Assembly: GCF_000166195.2 (NCBI RefSeq)
Contig: NZ_CM001403.1
Location: forward strand, 5,226,432 to 5,290,431
Length of the DNA stretch: 64,000 bases
From: Mucilaginibacter paludis DSM 18603
GTDB taxonomy: Bacteria; Bacteroidota; Bacteroidia; Sphingobacteriales; Sphingobacteriaceae
Reading direction: 5' to 3'
The notes under the pieces were generated by a model. The model saw nothing but the letters and a program-made list of their open reading frames with translations. It was not told the origin of the DNA and made no database searches. Below, piece after piece: positions 1-7,785 of the stretch. A program made the position numbers and the translations under genes. The first letter of the stretch is position 1; the number at the start of each line of letters is the position of its first letter.

Positions 1-552
1 GATCTGGGCGTTTTTAGTGATGTCGATCAATACCGGCCCTGGTCTGCCGCTTTTGGCGATGTAAAATGCCTTGGCTATAACTTCCGGAATTTCGTTAGCA
101 TCTGTTACCTGGTAATTCCATTTGGTAACAGGAGTGGTGATGTTAATCACGTCGGTTTCCTGGAATGCATCGGTACCTAAAAGGTGAGCAAATACCTGCC
201 CGGTGATACATACCAAAGGGGTACTGTCAATCTGAGCGTCGGCTAAACCGGTGATCAGGTTGGTGGCGCCGGGTCCGCTGGTAGCAAACACTACGCCAAC
301 ACGGCCCGATGTGCGTGCATAACCCTGGCCTGCGTGAATGCCGCCTTGCTCATGGCGCACCAGTACGTGGTTCAATTTGTCATTATAATCGTATAAGGCA
401 TCATATATAGGCATGATGGCGCCACCCGGATAACCAAAAATGGTTTCGGTACCCTCGGCTATCAGCGCTTCCAATAAGGCTACTGAACCAGAAACGTTTA
501 CCGTTTCTTTTTTCTTTGGTTCAACTGCTATTTCCTGTTGTGCAACTTCCAT
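1..552 (-). CDS. ilvB: Acetolactate synthase large subunit, 5' part (truncated by window edge)
   Basis: The first 184 codons of a minus-strand gene starting at the ATG at 552 and running off the window at base 1. The enzyme is thiamine-diphosphate dependent and condenses two pyruvates, or pyruvate and 2-oxobutyrate, in valine/leucine/isoleucine synthesis. The N-terminal TPP-binding (PYR) domain is visible: an EGTETIFGYPGG motif near residue 35, a VRHEQGG segment carrying the conserved glutamate that activates TPP, and the SGPGATN loop. A charged stretch of about 20 residues precedes the domain. It lies about 115 bp downstream of ilvD on the same strand, so both probably belong to one ilv operon that continues outside the window. 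Confidence 0.95.
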   Translation of the reverse strand, partial: MEVAQQEIAVEPKKKETVNVSGSVALLEALIAEGTETIFGYPGGAIMPIYDALYDYNDKLNHVLVRHEQGGIHAGQGYARTSGRVGVVFATSGPGATNLITGLADAQIDSTPLVCITGQVFAHLLGTDAFQETDVINITTPVTKWNYQVTDANEIPEVIAKAFYIAKSGRPGPVLIDITKNAQI

Positions 553-559
553 GTCTTTA

Positions 560-665
560 TTTTTTTGTGATTTCACCGATTTTTTGTGATTTCACCAGTT
601 TCTTTTTTGTGATTTCACCGATTTATTATTTCCGTCGTTCGTTCCCCCTTCAGGGGGTTAGGGGG
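560..665. repeat. ilvD-ilvB spacer made of short repeats
   Basis: Three head-to-tail copies of a roughly 20-bp unit containing TTTGTGATTTCACCGATT or a close variant lie at about 561-623. They are followed by a C-run/G-run hairpin (CCCCCT TC AGGGGG, about 644-657) with a further GGGGG. The same GATTTCACCGATT core recurs at 40324-40376. The C/G hairpin resembles a repeat I associate with Bacteroidota intergenic DNA. No coding potential is seen. The position inside an operon suggests an mRNA processing or stability element, which is inference. Confidence 0.6.
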
Positions 666-667
666 CT

Positions 668-2380
668 CTAAAGCCCTTCGTCAGTAACGCAACCTTCGGC
701 GGCTGTGCTTACTGTTTTGGCGTATTTATATAACAAACCTTTGCTGACTCGGAGCTTTGGCTGTACCCATGCGGCTTTGCGGGCTGCAATTTCTTCGTCG
801 CTCAATATCAAGTTAATACTGTTGTTAATGGCATCGATGATAATTTTGTCGTCATCGTTAACCAGGCCTAACAAGCCGCCGTCATAACACTCAGGGGTAA
901 TGTGCCCTACCACGAAACCATGGGTACCGCCTGAGAAACGCCCATCGGTAATTAAAGCTACCGAGCTGCCCAAGCCAGCGCCAAATATGGCCGAAGTTGG
1001 TTTGAGCATCTCGGGCATACCGGGTGCGCCTTTAGGGCCAACGTTTTTAATCACAACAACATCACCAGCTTTTACTTTGCCGGTTTGAATGCCGTTTATC
1101 AATTCAAATTCGCCATCAAACACGCGGGCCGGGCCCTCAAAGTGTGTACCTTCTTTACCGCTTATCTTGGCTACACTGCCGCCTTCGGCCAGGTTTCCGT
1201 ATAATATTTGCAGGTGACCAGTGGCTTTTACCGGTGCCTCAACAGGCCAGATAATTTTTTGAGTTTCAAATTCCAGTTCCGGTACGCTCTCCAGGTTTTC
1301 GGCAATGGTTTTGCCGGTAACGGTTAAGCATTCGCCATGTAACCAACCTTGTTTTAACAGGTATTTCATTACAGCCGGAACGCCGCCTATATTATGTAGG
1401 TCTTCCATCATGTATTTACCGCTCGGCTTCATATCGGCCAATACGGGTATGCGGTTGCTCACCGCCTGGAAATCATCCTGGGTTAATTTAACATCCACAC
1501 TTTTAGCCATCGCTATTAAATGGAGCACCGCGTTTGTTGATCCGCCTAATACCATAATGGTTACGATAGCATTTTCAAATGCTTCGCGCGTCATGATGTC
1601 GGATGGTTTGATGTCTTTCTCTAATAAAACCTTAATGGCTTCACCGGCTGCTAAACACTCTGCTTTTTTATCGTCGCTAAGTGCCGGGTTTGACGAGGAG
1701 TAAGGCAAGCTCATCCCTAAAGCCTCAATGGCGGCGGCCATGGTGTTGGCTGTGTAAATACCGCCGCAGGCACCAGCACTCGGGCAGGCATTTTTAATGA
1801 TCTCTTTAAAATCAAAATCATCCAATTGCCCGGCTATCTTTTTGCCTAAAGCTTCAAATGCTGATACGATATTTAAATCTTCACCTTTATAATGGCCGGG
1901 TTTAATAGTACCGCCGTATACCATAATAGAAGGGCGGTTTAAACGGCCCATAGCCATAATGGTACCTGGCATATTTTTATCACAACCGGGCAAGGCAATT
2001 AAGCCATCATAGTATTGAGCACCGCATACCGCTTCAATCGAGTCGGCAATCACATCGCGGCTTACCAGCGAATAGCGCATGCCATCAGTTCCGTTACTCA
2101 TGCCATCGCTTACACCAATAGTATTAAATATCAATCCTACTAAATTGGCATCCCACACACCCTTCTTCACAATGGCGGCCAGATCATTCAGGTGCATGTT
2201 GCATGTATTGCCGTCATAGCCCATACTTGCAATACCTACCTGGGCTTTTTTCATGTCGTCTTCGGTTAAACCGATTCCGTAAAGCATGGCCTGGGCAGCC
2301 GGTTGTGTCGGGTCTTGGGTGAGTACTTTGCTGTACTTGTTCAATTCTGTATCCTGTAGGGTATCTGTTGTCGAACTCAT
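668..2380 (-). CDS. ilvD: Dihydroxy-acid dehydratase
   Basis: 570 residues, the normal length for IlvD/Edd family proteins. It dehydrates 2,3-dihydroxy-isovalerate and 2,3-dihydroxy-3-methylvalerate to the 2-oxo acids, the third common step of branched-chain amino acid synthesis, using an Fe-S cluster. Visible are the cysteine motifs GCDKNMPG and CPSAGACGG (cluster ligands), the conserved GGSTNAVLH segment, and the C-terminal DGRFSGGTHG and GHITPE blocks. The start at 2380 gives an N-terminus (MSSTTDTLQD) that leads directly into the family sequence. It is the first structural gene after the leader peptide and attenuator upstream, and ilvB follows on the same strand. Confidence 0.97.
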   Translation of the reverse strand: MSSTTDTLQDTELNKYSKVLTQDPTQPAAQAMLYGIGLTEDDMKKAQVGIASMGYDGNTCNMHLNDLAAIVKKGVWDANLVGLIFNTIGVSDGMSNGTDGMRYSLVSRDVIADSIEAVCGAQYYDGLIALPGCDKNMPGTIMAMGRLNRPSIMVYGGTIKPGHYKGEDLNIVSAFEALGKKIAGQLDDFDFKEIIKNACPSAGACGGIYTANTMAAAIEALGMSLPYSSSNPALSDDKKAECLAAGEAIKVLLEKDIKPSDIMTREAFENAIVTIMVLGGSTNAVLHLIAMAKSVDVKLTQDDFQAVSNRIPVLADMKPSGKYMMEDLHNIGGVPAVMKYLLKQGWLHGECLTVTGKTIAENLESVPELEFETQKIIWPVEAPVKATGHLQILYGNLAEGGSVAKISGKEGTHFEGPARVFDGEFELINGIQTGKVKAGDVVVIKNVGPKGAPGMPEMLKPTSAIFGAGLGSSVALITDGRFSGGTHGFVVGHITPECYDGGLLGLVNDDDKIIIDAINNSINLILSDEEIAARKAAWVQPKLRVSKGLLYKYAKTVSTAAEGCVTDEGL

Positions 2381-2410
2381 GTTGTTTGGATAGATATTTA
2401 CAATTTAGTA

Positions 2411-2450
2411 TTATAACAAAAACGCCTTCTCATTTTTGATGGGGAAGGCG
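2411..2450 (-). terminator. Attenuator hairpin in the ilv leader
   Basis: On the minus strand CGCCTTC (2450-2444) pairs with GAAGGCG (2429-2423) around a 14-nt loop and is followed directly by TTTTTG (2422-2417). This is a complete intrinsic terminator placed after the leader peptide stop (2470) and about 43 bp before the ilvD start. Its 5' arm with the adjoining CCCC can also pair with GGGGATAAGCG at 2493-2483 inside the last leader codons, giving a mutually exclusive antiterminator. The structure is seen; the mechanism is inferred from known amino-acid attenuators. Confidence 0.8.
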
Positions 2451-2469
2451 CTTCGTGGTATTTTATGTG

Positions 2470-2616
2470 TTACTGGTTAAAACGCTTATCCCCTGTATGT
2501 ACTGGCAGTGCCAGAAGCAAAATTTGAATGCCCAGAATTTGAATGACAACACTAATGACCACCTCTTTAACGGAGGCGATTATAATACTTGTTTGTTGTG
2601 CTGATCCTTGGTTCAT
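2470..2616 (-). CDS. Branched-chain amino acid (ilv) leader peptide, 48 aa
   Basis: An ATG at 2616 opens a 48-codon frame ending with TAA at 2472-2470. Residues 11-37 hold 19 isoleucine, valine or leucine codons out of 27 (runs such as SIIIASV, VVISVVIQIL and GIQILLLALPV). The peptide lies immediately upstream of ilvD and is followed by a rho-independent hairpin with a U-tract. This arrangement is that of a transcription-attenuation leader peptide, where ribosome stalling on Ile/Val/Leu codons senses charged tRNA. The gene is too short for routine callers. Composition, position and hairpin agree; the function is inferred from analogy with ilv leaders in other bacteria. Confidence 0.85.
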   Translation of the reverse strand: MNQGSAQQTSIIIASVKEVVISVVIQILGIQILLLALPVHTGDKRFNQ

Positions 2617-2766
2617 TGTTTGGTTAAAAACTATATCTGTAAGTTAGGTACTTGTTTGTATAGTAGCAATAGGGGATGTGATATTTTTTAAATTAGTATT
2701 TAATTCTGTATAAAGTTTTTATTTGGTATTTTATTTTGTATTTGCTTCTATATAAAAATTATAGAT

Positions 2767-2808
2767 GGTATACCGTATACCAAAGTTAGTTTTGGTATAC
2801 GGTATACC
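2767..2808. promoter_or_regulatory. Nested palindrome, candidate operator upstream of the ilv leader
   Basis: GGTATACCGTATACC (2767-2781) and its exact reverse complement (2794-2808) are each near-perfect palindromes. Together they form an 18-bp inverted repeat (2767-2784 with 2791-2808) around a 6-base loop, GTTAGT. A further TTGGTATA half-element lies just beyond, at about 2818. It sits between the atpC terminator and the ilv leader in an AT-rich region. Two dyads at close spacing are typical of a dimeric repressor site, for example GntR-like, but no regulator is identified. Confidence 0.55.
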
Positions 2809-2890
2809 GAAATCGTAATTGGTATAAAAAGTTAAAATTCTGCGTAAAATGCCTCAATGGCTGGAAGGATTTTAATTTTTGCTCAAAAAA

Positions 2891-2923
2891 AAGGCCTCTT
2901 AGCATTTATTGCTAAGAGGCCTT
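2891..2923 (-). terminator. Intrinsic terminator after atpC
   Basis: A perfect 14-bp stem, AAGGCCTCTTAGCA with TGCTAAGAGGCCTT, around a 5-base loop. On the minus strand it is followed by a run of T, and A/T runs on both sides would allow bidirectional action. It lies 24 bp past the atpC stop codon. Confidence 0.92.
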
Positions 2924-2947
2924 TTTCGAAAACTTTTAGCAATAAAT

Positions 2948-3196
2948 TTAGCGTTGAATAATACCCTCCGCCAAAACCATCACTTTGTTGTTCAGTACTT
3001 CAACAACGCCACCTTTAACTATGTAAACTTCCTCTTTACCGGAAGTACGAACAATGAGTTTACCATCCTCTAAAGTAGAGATGATGGCAGCGTGATTGTT
3101 TAATATCTCGAAAGATCCCATAGTGCCCGGAACGGTTACGGATTTAACCTCGCCTTCGAACACTTTTTTATCGGGAGTAAGTATTTCTAAATTCAT
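2948..3196 (-). CDS. atpC: F1F0 ATP synthase epsilon subunit (short form)
   Basis: 82 residues matching the N-terminal beta-sandwich domain of the F1 epsilon subunit (MNLEILTPDKKVFEGEV start, GSFEILNNHAA motif near residues 28-38). Epsilon couples the gamma rotor stalk to the c-ring. The C-terminal helical hairpin found in E. coli-type epsilon (about 135 residues) is absent, and the protein ends with the sandwich. To my knowledge short epsilons of this kind are common in Bacteroidota, so this is probably not truncation. It follows atpD on the same strand after 116 bp of repetitive spacer and ends at a strong terminator. Confidence 0.93.
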   Translation of the reverse strand: MNLEILTPDKKVFEGEVKSVTVPGTMGSFEILNNHAAIISTLEDGKLIVRTSGKEEVYIVKGGVVEVLNNKVMVLAEGIIQR

Positions 3197-3312
3197 TTGT
3201 TTTTAGTATTGCGTAGTGAGTATTGCGATATTCTCAATACTGTGTTAGTTTGGTAATGCGTATCGCGATGAGCATTCTGGTCTCAATACGCAATACGCAC
3301 ATCTCAATACTA
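3197..3312. repeat. atpD-atpC spacer of GTATTGCG/CGCAATAC repeats
   Basis: The spacer consists largely of variants of GTATTGCG, GTATTGAG and their complements (CGCAATAC, CTCAATAC) in both orientations. It could fold into several alternative hairpins within the atpD-atpC message. No reading frame of interest is present. Confidence 0.5.
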
Positions 3313-4818
3313 TTAGTTATTTGCTTCTGCTAATAATTTTTTACCTTTTTCAATAGCATCCTCAATAGTACCTACCAGGTTGAAAGCTGCTTCAGGATAC
3401 TCATCAACTTCGCCATCCATAATCATGTTAAAGCCTTTAATGGTATCTTTGATATCAACCAATACACCTTTTAAACCGGTGAATTGCTCAGCTACGTGGA
3501 ACGGTTGCGAAAGGAAACGTTGTACACGGCGCGCACGGGTTACTACCAATTTATCTTCTTCAGATAACTCATCCATACCCAAAATAGCGATGATATCCTG
3601 CAACTCTTTGTAGCGTTGTAAAATTTCTTTAACGCGTTGAGCGGTATTATAATGCTCATCACCTAAAATGGCAGCGCTAAGGATGCGTGAAGTTGAATCC
3701 AATGGGTCAACCGCGGGGTAAATGCCTAACTCGGCAATTTTACGCGATAACGAAGTTGTAGCATCCAAGTGGGCAAATGTTGTTGCCGGTGCAGGGTCGG
3801 TTAAATCATCCGCAGGTACGTATACCGCTTGTACTGATGTAATCGATCCACGTTTGGTTGATGTGATACGTTCCTGCATCAAACCCATTTCGGTAGCCAG
3901 TGTTGGCTGGTAACCTACCGCCGATGGCATACGGCCTAACAAAGCCGATACCTCGGCACCTGCCTGGGTAAAGCGGAAGATGTTATCCACGAAGAACAGG
4001 ATATCCTTACCTTGTCCTTCGCCATCACCGTCACGATAATATTCGGCAACGGTTAATCCTGATAAAGCTACCCGCGCACGTGCACCGGGAGGCTCGTTCA
4101 TCTGACCGAAAACCAGTGTCGCTTTTGATTCTTTTAATTTTTCTTTATCAACTACGCTTAAATCCCAGCCGCCTTCTTCCATTGAATGTTTGAAAGCATC
4201 GCCGTAGTTAATCACATTCGATTCTATAAACTCGCGCAATAAGTCGTTTCCTTCGCGGGTACGCTCACCTACACCGGCAAATACCGATAAACCTGCGTAA
4301 GCCTTGGCAATATTGTTTACCAGCTCCATGATCAATACGGTTTTACCTACACCGGCACCACCAAATAAACCAATTTTACCGCCTTTTGCATAAGGCTCAA
4401 TTAAATCGATTACTTTGATACCTGTAAACAATACCTCTGTTTCGGTTGATAACTCATCAAAACGCGGAGGTTTAGCGTGGATAGGGGCACCAGCCGAATT
4501 ATCTAATTGATCAATACCATCAATAGCTTGTCCTACAACATTTAATAAACGGCCTTTGATCTGATCGCCAACAGGCATTTTGATCGGCGACTTCGTATCG
4601 GTAACTGTCATACCGCGTAATAACCCGTCCGTCGAATCCATCGCAATCGCTCGCACCCGGTCTTCGCCTAAGTGTTGTTGAACTTCAAGGATAATTTTTT
4701 GTCCGTTGTCTTTTGTGATCTCTAAGGCATCAAAGATCCGGGGGAGTTGTCCGTCATTAGCAAAGCTTACGTCAACTACCGGGCCAATGATTTGTGATAT
4801 TTTTCCAATGTTTGGCAT
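3313..4818 (-). CDS. atpD: F1F0 ATP synthase beta subunit
   Basis: 501 residues, the catalytic subunit of the F1 head that makes ATP from ADP and phosphate. Visible are the N-terminal beta-barrel (MPNIGKISQIIGPVVDVSF), the P-loop GGAGVGKT at residues 153-160, the GERTREGND segment containing the catalytic glutamate, the ALLGRMPSAVGYQPTL block and the C-terminal helical domain. A promoter matching the Bacteroidota consensus lies about 60 bp upstream. Only beta and epsilon are encoded here, a split arrangement frequent in this phylum. The other ATP synthase genes are not in the window. Confidence 0.98.
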   Translation of the reverse strand: MPNIGKISQIIGPVVDVSFANDGQLPRIFDALEITKDNGQKIILEVQQHLGEDRVRAIAMDSTDGLLRGMTVTDTKSPIKMPVGDQIKGRLLNVVGQAIDGIDQLDNSAGAPIHAKPPRFDELSTETEVLFTGIKVIDLIEPYAKGGKIGLFGGAGVGKTVLIMELVNNIAKAYAGLSVFAGVGERTREGNDLLREFIESNVINYGDAFKHSMEEGGWDLSVVDKEKLKESKATLVFGQMNEPPGARARVALSGLTVAEYYRDGDGEGQGKDILFFVDNIFRFTQAGAEVSALLGRMPSAVGYQPTLATEMGLMQERITSTKRGSITSVQAVYVPADDLTDPAPATTFAHLDATTSLSRKIAELGIYPAVDPLDSTSRILSAAILGDEHYNTAQRVKEILQRYKELQDIIAILGMDELSEEDKLVVTRARRVQRFLSQPFHVAEQFTGLKGVLVDIKDTIKGFNMIMDGEVDEYPEAAFNLVGTIEDAIEKGKKLLAEANN

Positions 4819-4880
4819 ACTATTTTGGGTAATTCTTTATAATATTAAACCTTTAATAATCAAAGGCTAGTTACGGGTGG

Positions 4881-4910
4881 CAAAAATAAGGTTTATAACC
4901 GATAATCAAA
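4881..4910 (-). promoter_or_regulatory. Promoter of atpD-atpC
   Basis: On the minus strand TTTG (4910-4907), an 18-nt spacer and TATTTTTG (4888-4881) match the Bacteroidota -33/-7 consensus TTTG...TAnnTTTG. Transcription would start near 4875, giving a leader of about 57 nt before the atpD ATG at 4818. Confidence 0.65.
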
Positions 4911-5142
4911 CACCCAATTTAATATTTTATGCACATCATTATAACGTAATTACGAAGTGCATAATTATTGAAACAAATTAAGGTAAAAATACTTGTATGT
5001 GCTTAAATAGGTGGTATTTTTTTAACTCATAAAGTGGTGCTTAGTATGAAAAAAAATAATCGACATTGCTATGTAAGCATAGTAAATTTTGTTATGTTTG
5101 TGTATAAACCAATTGCCGTAGACCGGGATTAATTATAAAATT
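4911..5142. promoter_or_regulatory. Divergent intergenic region with -7 element of the FadL-like gene
   Basis: Between atpD and the + strand porin gene. TATGTTTG at 5093-5100 matches the TAnnTTTG -7 element and lies 42 bp before the porin ATG. The best TTG for a -33 element (5066-5068) is 24 bp away, which is long. The rest is AT-rich with nothing else recognised. Confidence 0.45.
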
Positions 5143-6363
5143 ATGAGAAGAGTATTACTAATAGGGCTTGCGCTATTGCCTGTTATGGCTATGGCTCAAG
5201 GATTTCAAGTTAATCTGCACGGACAAAAGCAGGTAGGTATGGGTAACACCGGCACCGGTATTGTACAGGACGGTGCATCGATATTGTTTAACCCCGGAGC
5301 GGTGGCTATGCTCCCCGAAAATTATATACAAGGCGGCATCAGCCCGCTCGTATTTCAATCCGCATTCCAAAGCACAGGCTCAAGCCAGTATTTTAACAAC
5401 AAGAATGAAATAGCCACTCCTTTTACCTTTTATGCCGCCTGGGGACCCAAGGCATCGTTTTGGAAAATCGGGTTAGGCGTTTATACTCCCTTTGGCGGAT
5501 TAACCAATTGGGGAAATACCTGGGATGGTAAGTACGCGTTGGAGAGCCTTAATTTAAAAGCTATTTATTTTCAGCCTACTTTAAGCGTTAAACTGGCCGA
5601 CTTTTTAAGTATTGGTGGTGGTTTTGTTTACGACTATGGTAGTGTTGATTTGCAACGCGGCTTGCCCGTTAGCAGTGATGCTGCTATAGATATTAAGGGC
5701 CACGGCCATGGCTACGGATGGAACGCCGGTATCTATATCAAAACAGAAGTGGGCATGACTGTCGGTATCACGCATCGGTCAAACGCCAATACGTCTATCA
5801 ATAACGGTGATGTTACCTATTCAGGCACCATACCCGCATCCATCAAGGCTACTCAGTTTCCCGACGGGACGAAATTTAACGCAGCTATTGATCTGCCTTC
5901 AACAACCAGCGTTGGTTTTGGGTTTTATCCAACCAACAAGTGGACTATAGGTGTTGATTTAAACTACGTAAGGTGGCGTTCATACAAGTCTTTAGACTTT
6001 AATTTTTCGCAGAGTGTGGGCGGCTCAACGTTTTCAAGTTCGGCACGTAATTATAAGGATGCCTATGATTTTAGGGGAGGAGCCGAGTATAAAGCGACAC
6101 AGGCTTTTGCCTTGCGTTTTGGAGGGGGTTATGCAACAACATCTGTTAGAGATGGATATGTTACTCCCGAAGCCCCTGATGCTAACCGGGTTTATGGAAC
6201 AGTTGGCCTGGGCTATACGCTGGCTAAAAAGTTAGATATCGATTTTGCATTTGAATATGAACACCTGATGAACAGAACTCAAACCAATATCGAGTCCGGT
6301 TTATCCGGAACATTTAAAACCGATGTTTGGATCCCCGGAATCTCTCTTGCTTATCACTGGTAA
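5143..6363 (+). CDS. OmpP1/FadL family outer membrane transporter
   Basis: 406 residues with a signal peptide (MRRVLLIGLALLPVMAMA, cleavage before QGFQ) and a beta-barrel pattern of alternating aromatic and glycine residues to a C-terminal aromatic (AYHW). The N-terminus after cleavage (GFQVNLHGQKQVGMGNTGTG) and the following block (SILFNPGAVAMLPENYIQGG) match the FadL plug motif. FadL proteins pass long-chain fatty acids or other hydrophobic compounds across the outer membrane. The SGNH lipoprotein gene starts 19 bp downstream and is probably co-transcribed, which suggests uptake coupled to lipid or ester hydrolysis (inference). Confidence 0.9.
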   Translation: MRRVLLIGLALLPVMAMAQGFQVNLHGQKQVGMGNTGTGIVQDGASILFNPGAVAMLPENYIQGGISPLVFQSAFQSTGSSQYFNNKNEIATPFTFYAAWGPKASFWKIGLGVYTPFGGLTNWGNTWDGKYALESLNLKAIYFQPTLSVKLADFLSIGGGFVYDYGSVDLQRGLPVSSDAAIDIKGHGHGYGWNAGIYIKTEVGMTVGITHRSNANTSINNGDVTYSGTIPASIKATQFPDGTKFNAAIDLPSTTSVGFGFYPTNKWTIGVDLNYVRWRSYKSLDFNFSQSVGGSTFSSSARNYKDAYDFRGGAEYKATQAFALRFGGGYATTSVRDGYVTPEAPDANRVYGTVGLGYTLAKKLDIDFAFEYEHLMNRTQTNIESGLSGTFKTDVWIPGISLAYHW

Positions 6364-6381
6364 TACATAAAAACGATCAAC

Positions 6382-7722
6382 ATGAAAACTTTTAAAATAT
6401 ATATATATACATTACTTGCGCTGGTATGGGTATCTGCCTGCAAGCCATCGTTTGATACGCCGGCACCAAGTCGCGGTTCTGCCGATTTTACAAGATATAT
6501 TGCAGTAGGTAATTCGCTAACTGCCGGTTATGCCGATGGCGGATTATACCGGTCGGGGCAATTAAATTCATACCCCAATATGATAGCCACGCAGATGCAG
6601 GCGGCAGGCGGCGGCTCTTTTGCTCAGTCACTTTTTACAACGGATCAGGCTAACGGCTCCGGCTATCTGAGGCTTAAAAGCTTTGATGCAAGCGGCAACC
6701 CGGTGATTGATACCGTTAAAACAAACGTGGCTGTTAGGGGCACCGCTACCATACCGGGGTTAGGTACTATATTGCTATACACCAAATATAGCGGTGCACT
6801 CGAAAATTATGGTGTGCCTGGCATTAAGTTGAATGATATTCAAAACGCGCTTTATGGCAATGGAAACCCTTACTATGAACGTTTGCTGCCTGGCAATGCC
6901 GGAACAAATACTACTCAATACCTTGATTTTATAACTGCTAAATCGTTTACATTTTTTACCAACTGGTTAGGTAATAACGATGCACTGGGCTACGCAACAA
7001 GCGGTGGAGCAGGTGATGTACTGACCGACAAAACAACTTTTGGTAATTTATATAGTACTTTGTTAACCCGTTTAACAGCCGGCGGAACAGGTGGAACCGG
7101 TGCTAAAGGAGCTTGTGCAACCATTCCGGATGTAACCACTATTCCATATTTTACTACCGTAACCGTAGGCGCGGTGTTGGCAGGCGTGCAAAAGGCAGTG
7201 CCATCAATACAGGCTATCTATATTAACGCCGCCACAAATGCCGCAGCCACAACTTATGCGCCAAGGCCGGCAACCGCTAACGATTTACTGGTGTTAACAT
7301 TCCAGGGCCAGCTATCGGCAATAGGTAAGCCCACTACCGGTAACCCGTACCCATATGGCTTGGATCCGCGTAATGCTATCGAATCGAAATATGTTTTAGA
7401 TCAAAATGAGGCAGCGCTGGTTAAGGATTATGTTAATTCTTACAATGCTACAATCAAGGCTACAGCAGCGGCCAAAGGATTAGCAGTGTTTGATGCCTTC
7501 ACCTTTTTAACCAATGTTAAAACAAGCGGACTGGTAATAGATGGGATTAGCTTTAATTCAAATTATATCAGCGGCGGCTTGTTCTCGTTAGATGGTGTGC
7601 ATTTAACCCCGCGCGGTTATGCCATTGTTGCTAACGAATTTATTAAGGCTATTAATAGTAAATACGGTTCGTCGCTTTCTATAGTTAACGTAGGTGCTTA
7701 TAACGGCATCGTATTCCCGTAA
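6382..7722 (+). CDS. SGNH/GDSL-type esterase lipoprotein
   Basis: 446 residues. The signal peptide ends in a lipobox with Cys20 (VSAC), so the mature protein is lipid-anchored. SGNH blocks are visible: GNSL (43-46, catalytic Ser), GNND in the block III position, and DGVHLT near residue 410 carrying the catalytic Asp-His. The family hydrolyses esters of lipids or carbohydrates. A Gly/Thr/Ala-rich insert separates the middle blocks, and the length exceeds that of minimal SGNH enzymes. It is the second gene of a pair with the FadL-like porin and ends at a strong terminator. The substrate is unknown. Confidence 0.85.
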   Translation: MKTFKIYIYTLLALVWVSACKPSFDTPAPSRGSADFTRYIAVGNSLTAGYADGGLYRSGQLNSYPNMIATQMQAAGGGSFAQSLFTTDQANGSGYLRLKSFDASGNPVIDTVKTNVAVRGTATIPGLGTILLYTKYSGALENYGVPGIKLNDIQNALYGNGNPYYERLLPGNAGTNTTQYLDFITAKSFTFFTNWLGNNDALGYATSGGAGDVLTDKTTFGNLYSTLLTRLTAGGTGGTGAKGACATIPDVTTIPYFTTVTVGAVLAGVQKAVPSIQAIYINAATNAAATTYAPRPATANDLLVLTFQGQLSAIGKPTTGNPYPYGLDPRNAIESKYVLDQNEAALVKDYVNSYNATIKATAAAKGLAVFDAFTFLTNVKTSGLVIDGISFNSNYISGGLFSLDGVHLTPRGYAIVANEFIKAINSKYGSSLSIVNVGAYNGIVFP

Positions 7723-7752
7723 ATGATAATTGTGATTGTTTAGTTTTTATGT

Positions 7753-7785
7753 AAGCCGCCTTGTTAAAATAAGGCGGCTTTTTTG
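7753..7785 (+). terminator. Intrinsic terminator after the FadL/SGNH pair
   Basis: AAGCCGCCTT (7753-7762) pairs with AAGGCGGCTT (7771-7780) around an 8-base loop, followed by TTTTTG. It is 31 bp past the stop codon. Confidence 0.9.

Noticed and set aside
560..624. CRISPR-like array of 20-bp units
   Set aside because: Units are adjacent with no spacers and there are too few copies.
2948..3196. Truncated atpC pseudogene
   Set aside because: The short form is a complete beta-sandwich domain with a proper stop and terminator, and to my knowledge short epsilon subunits are common in this phylum.
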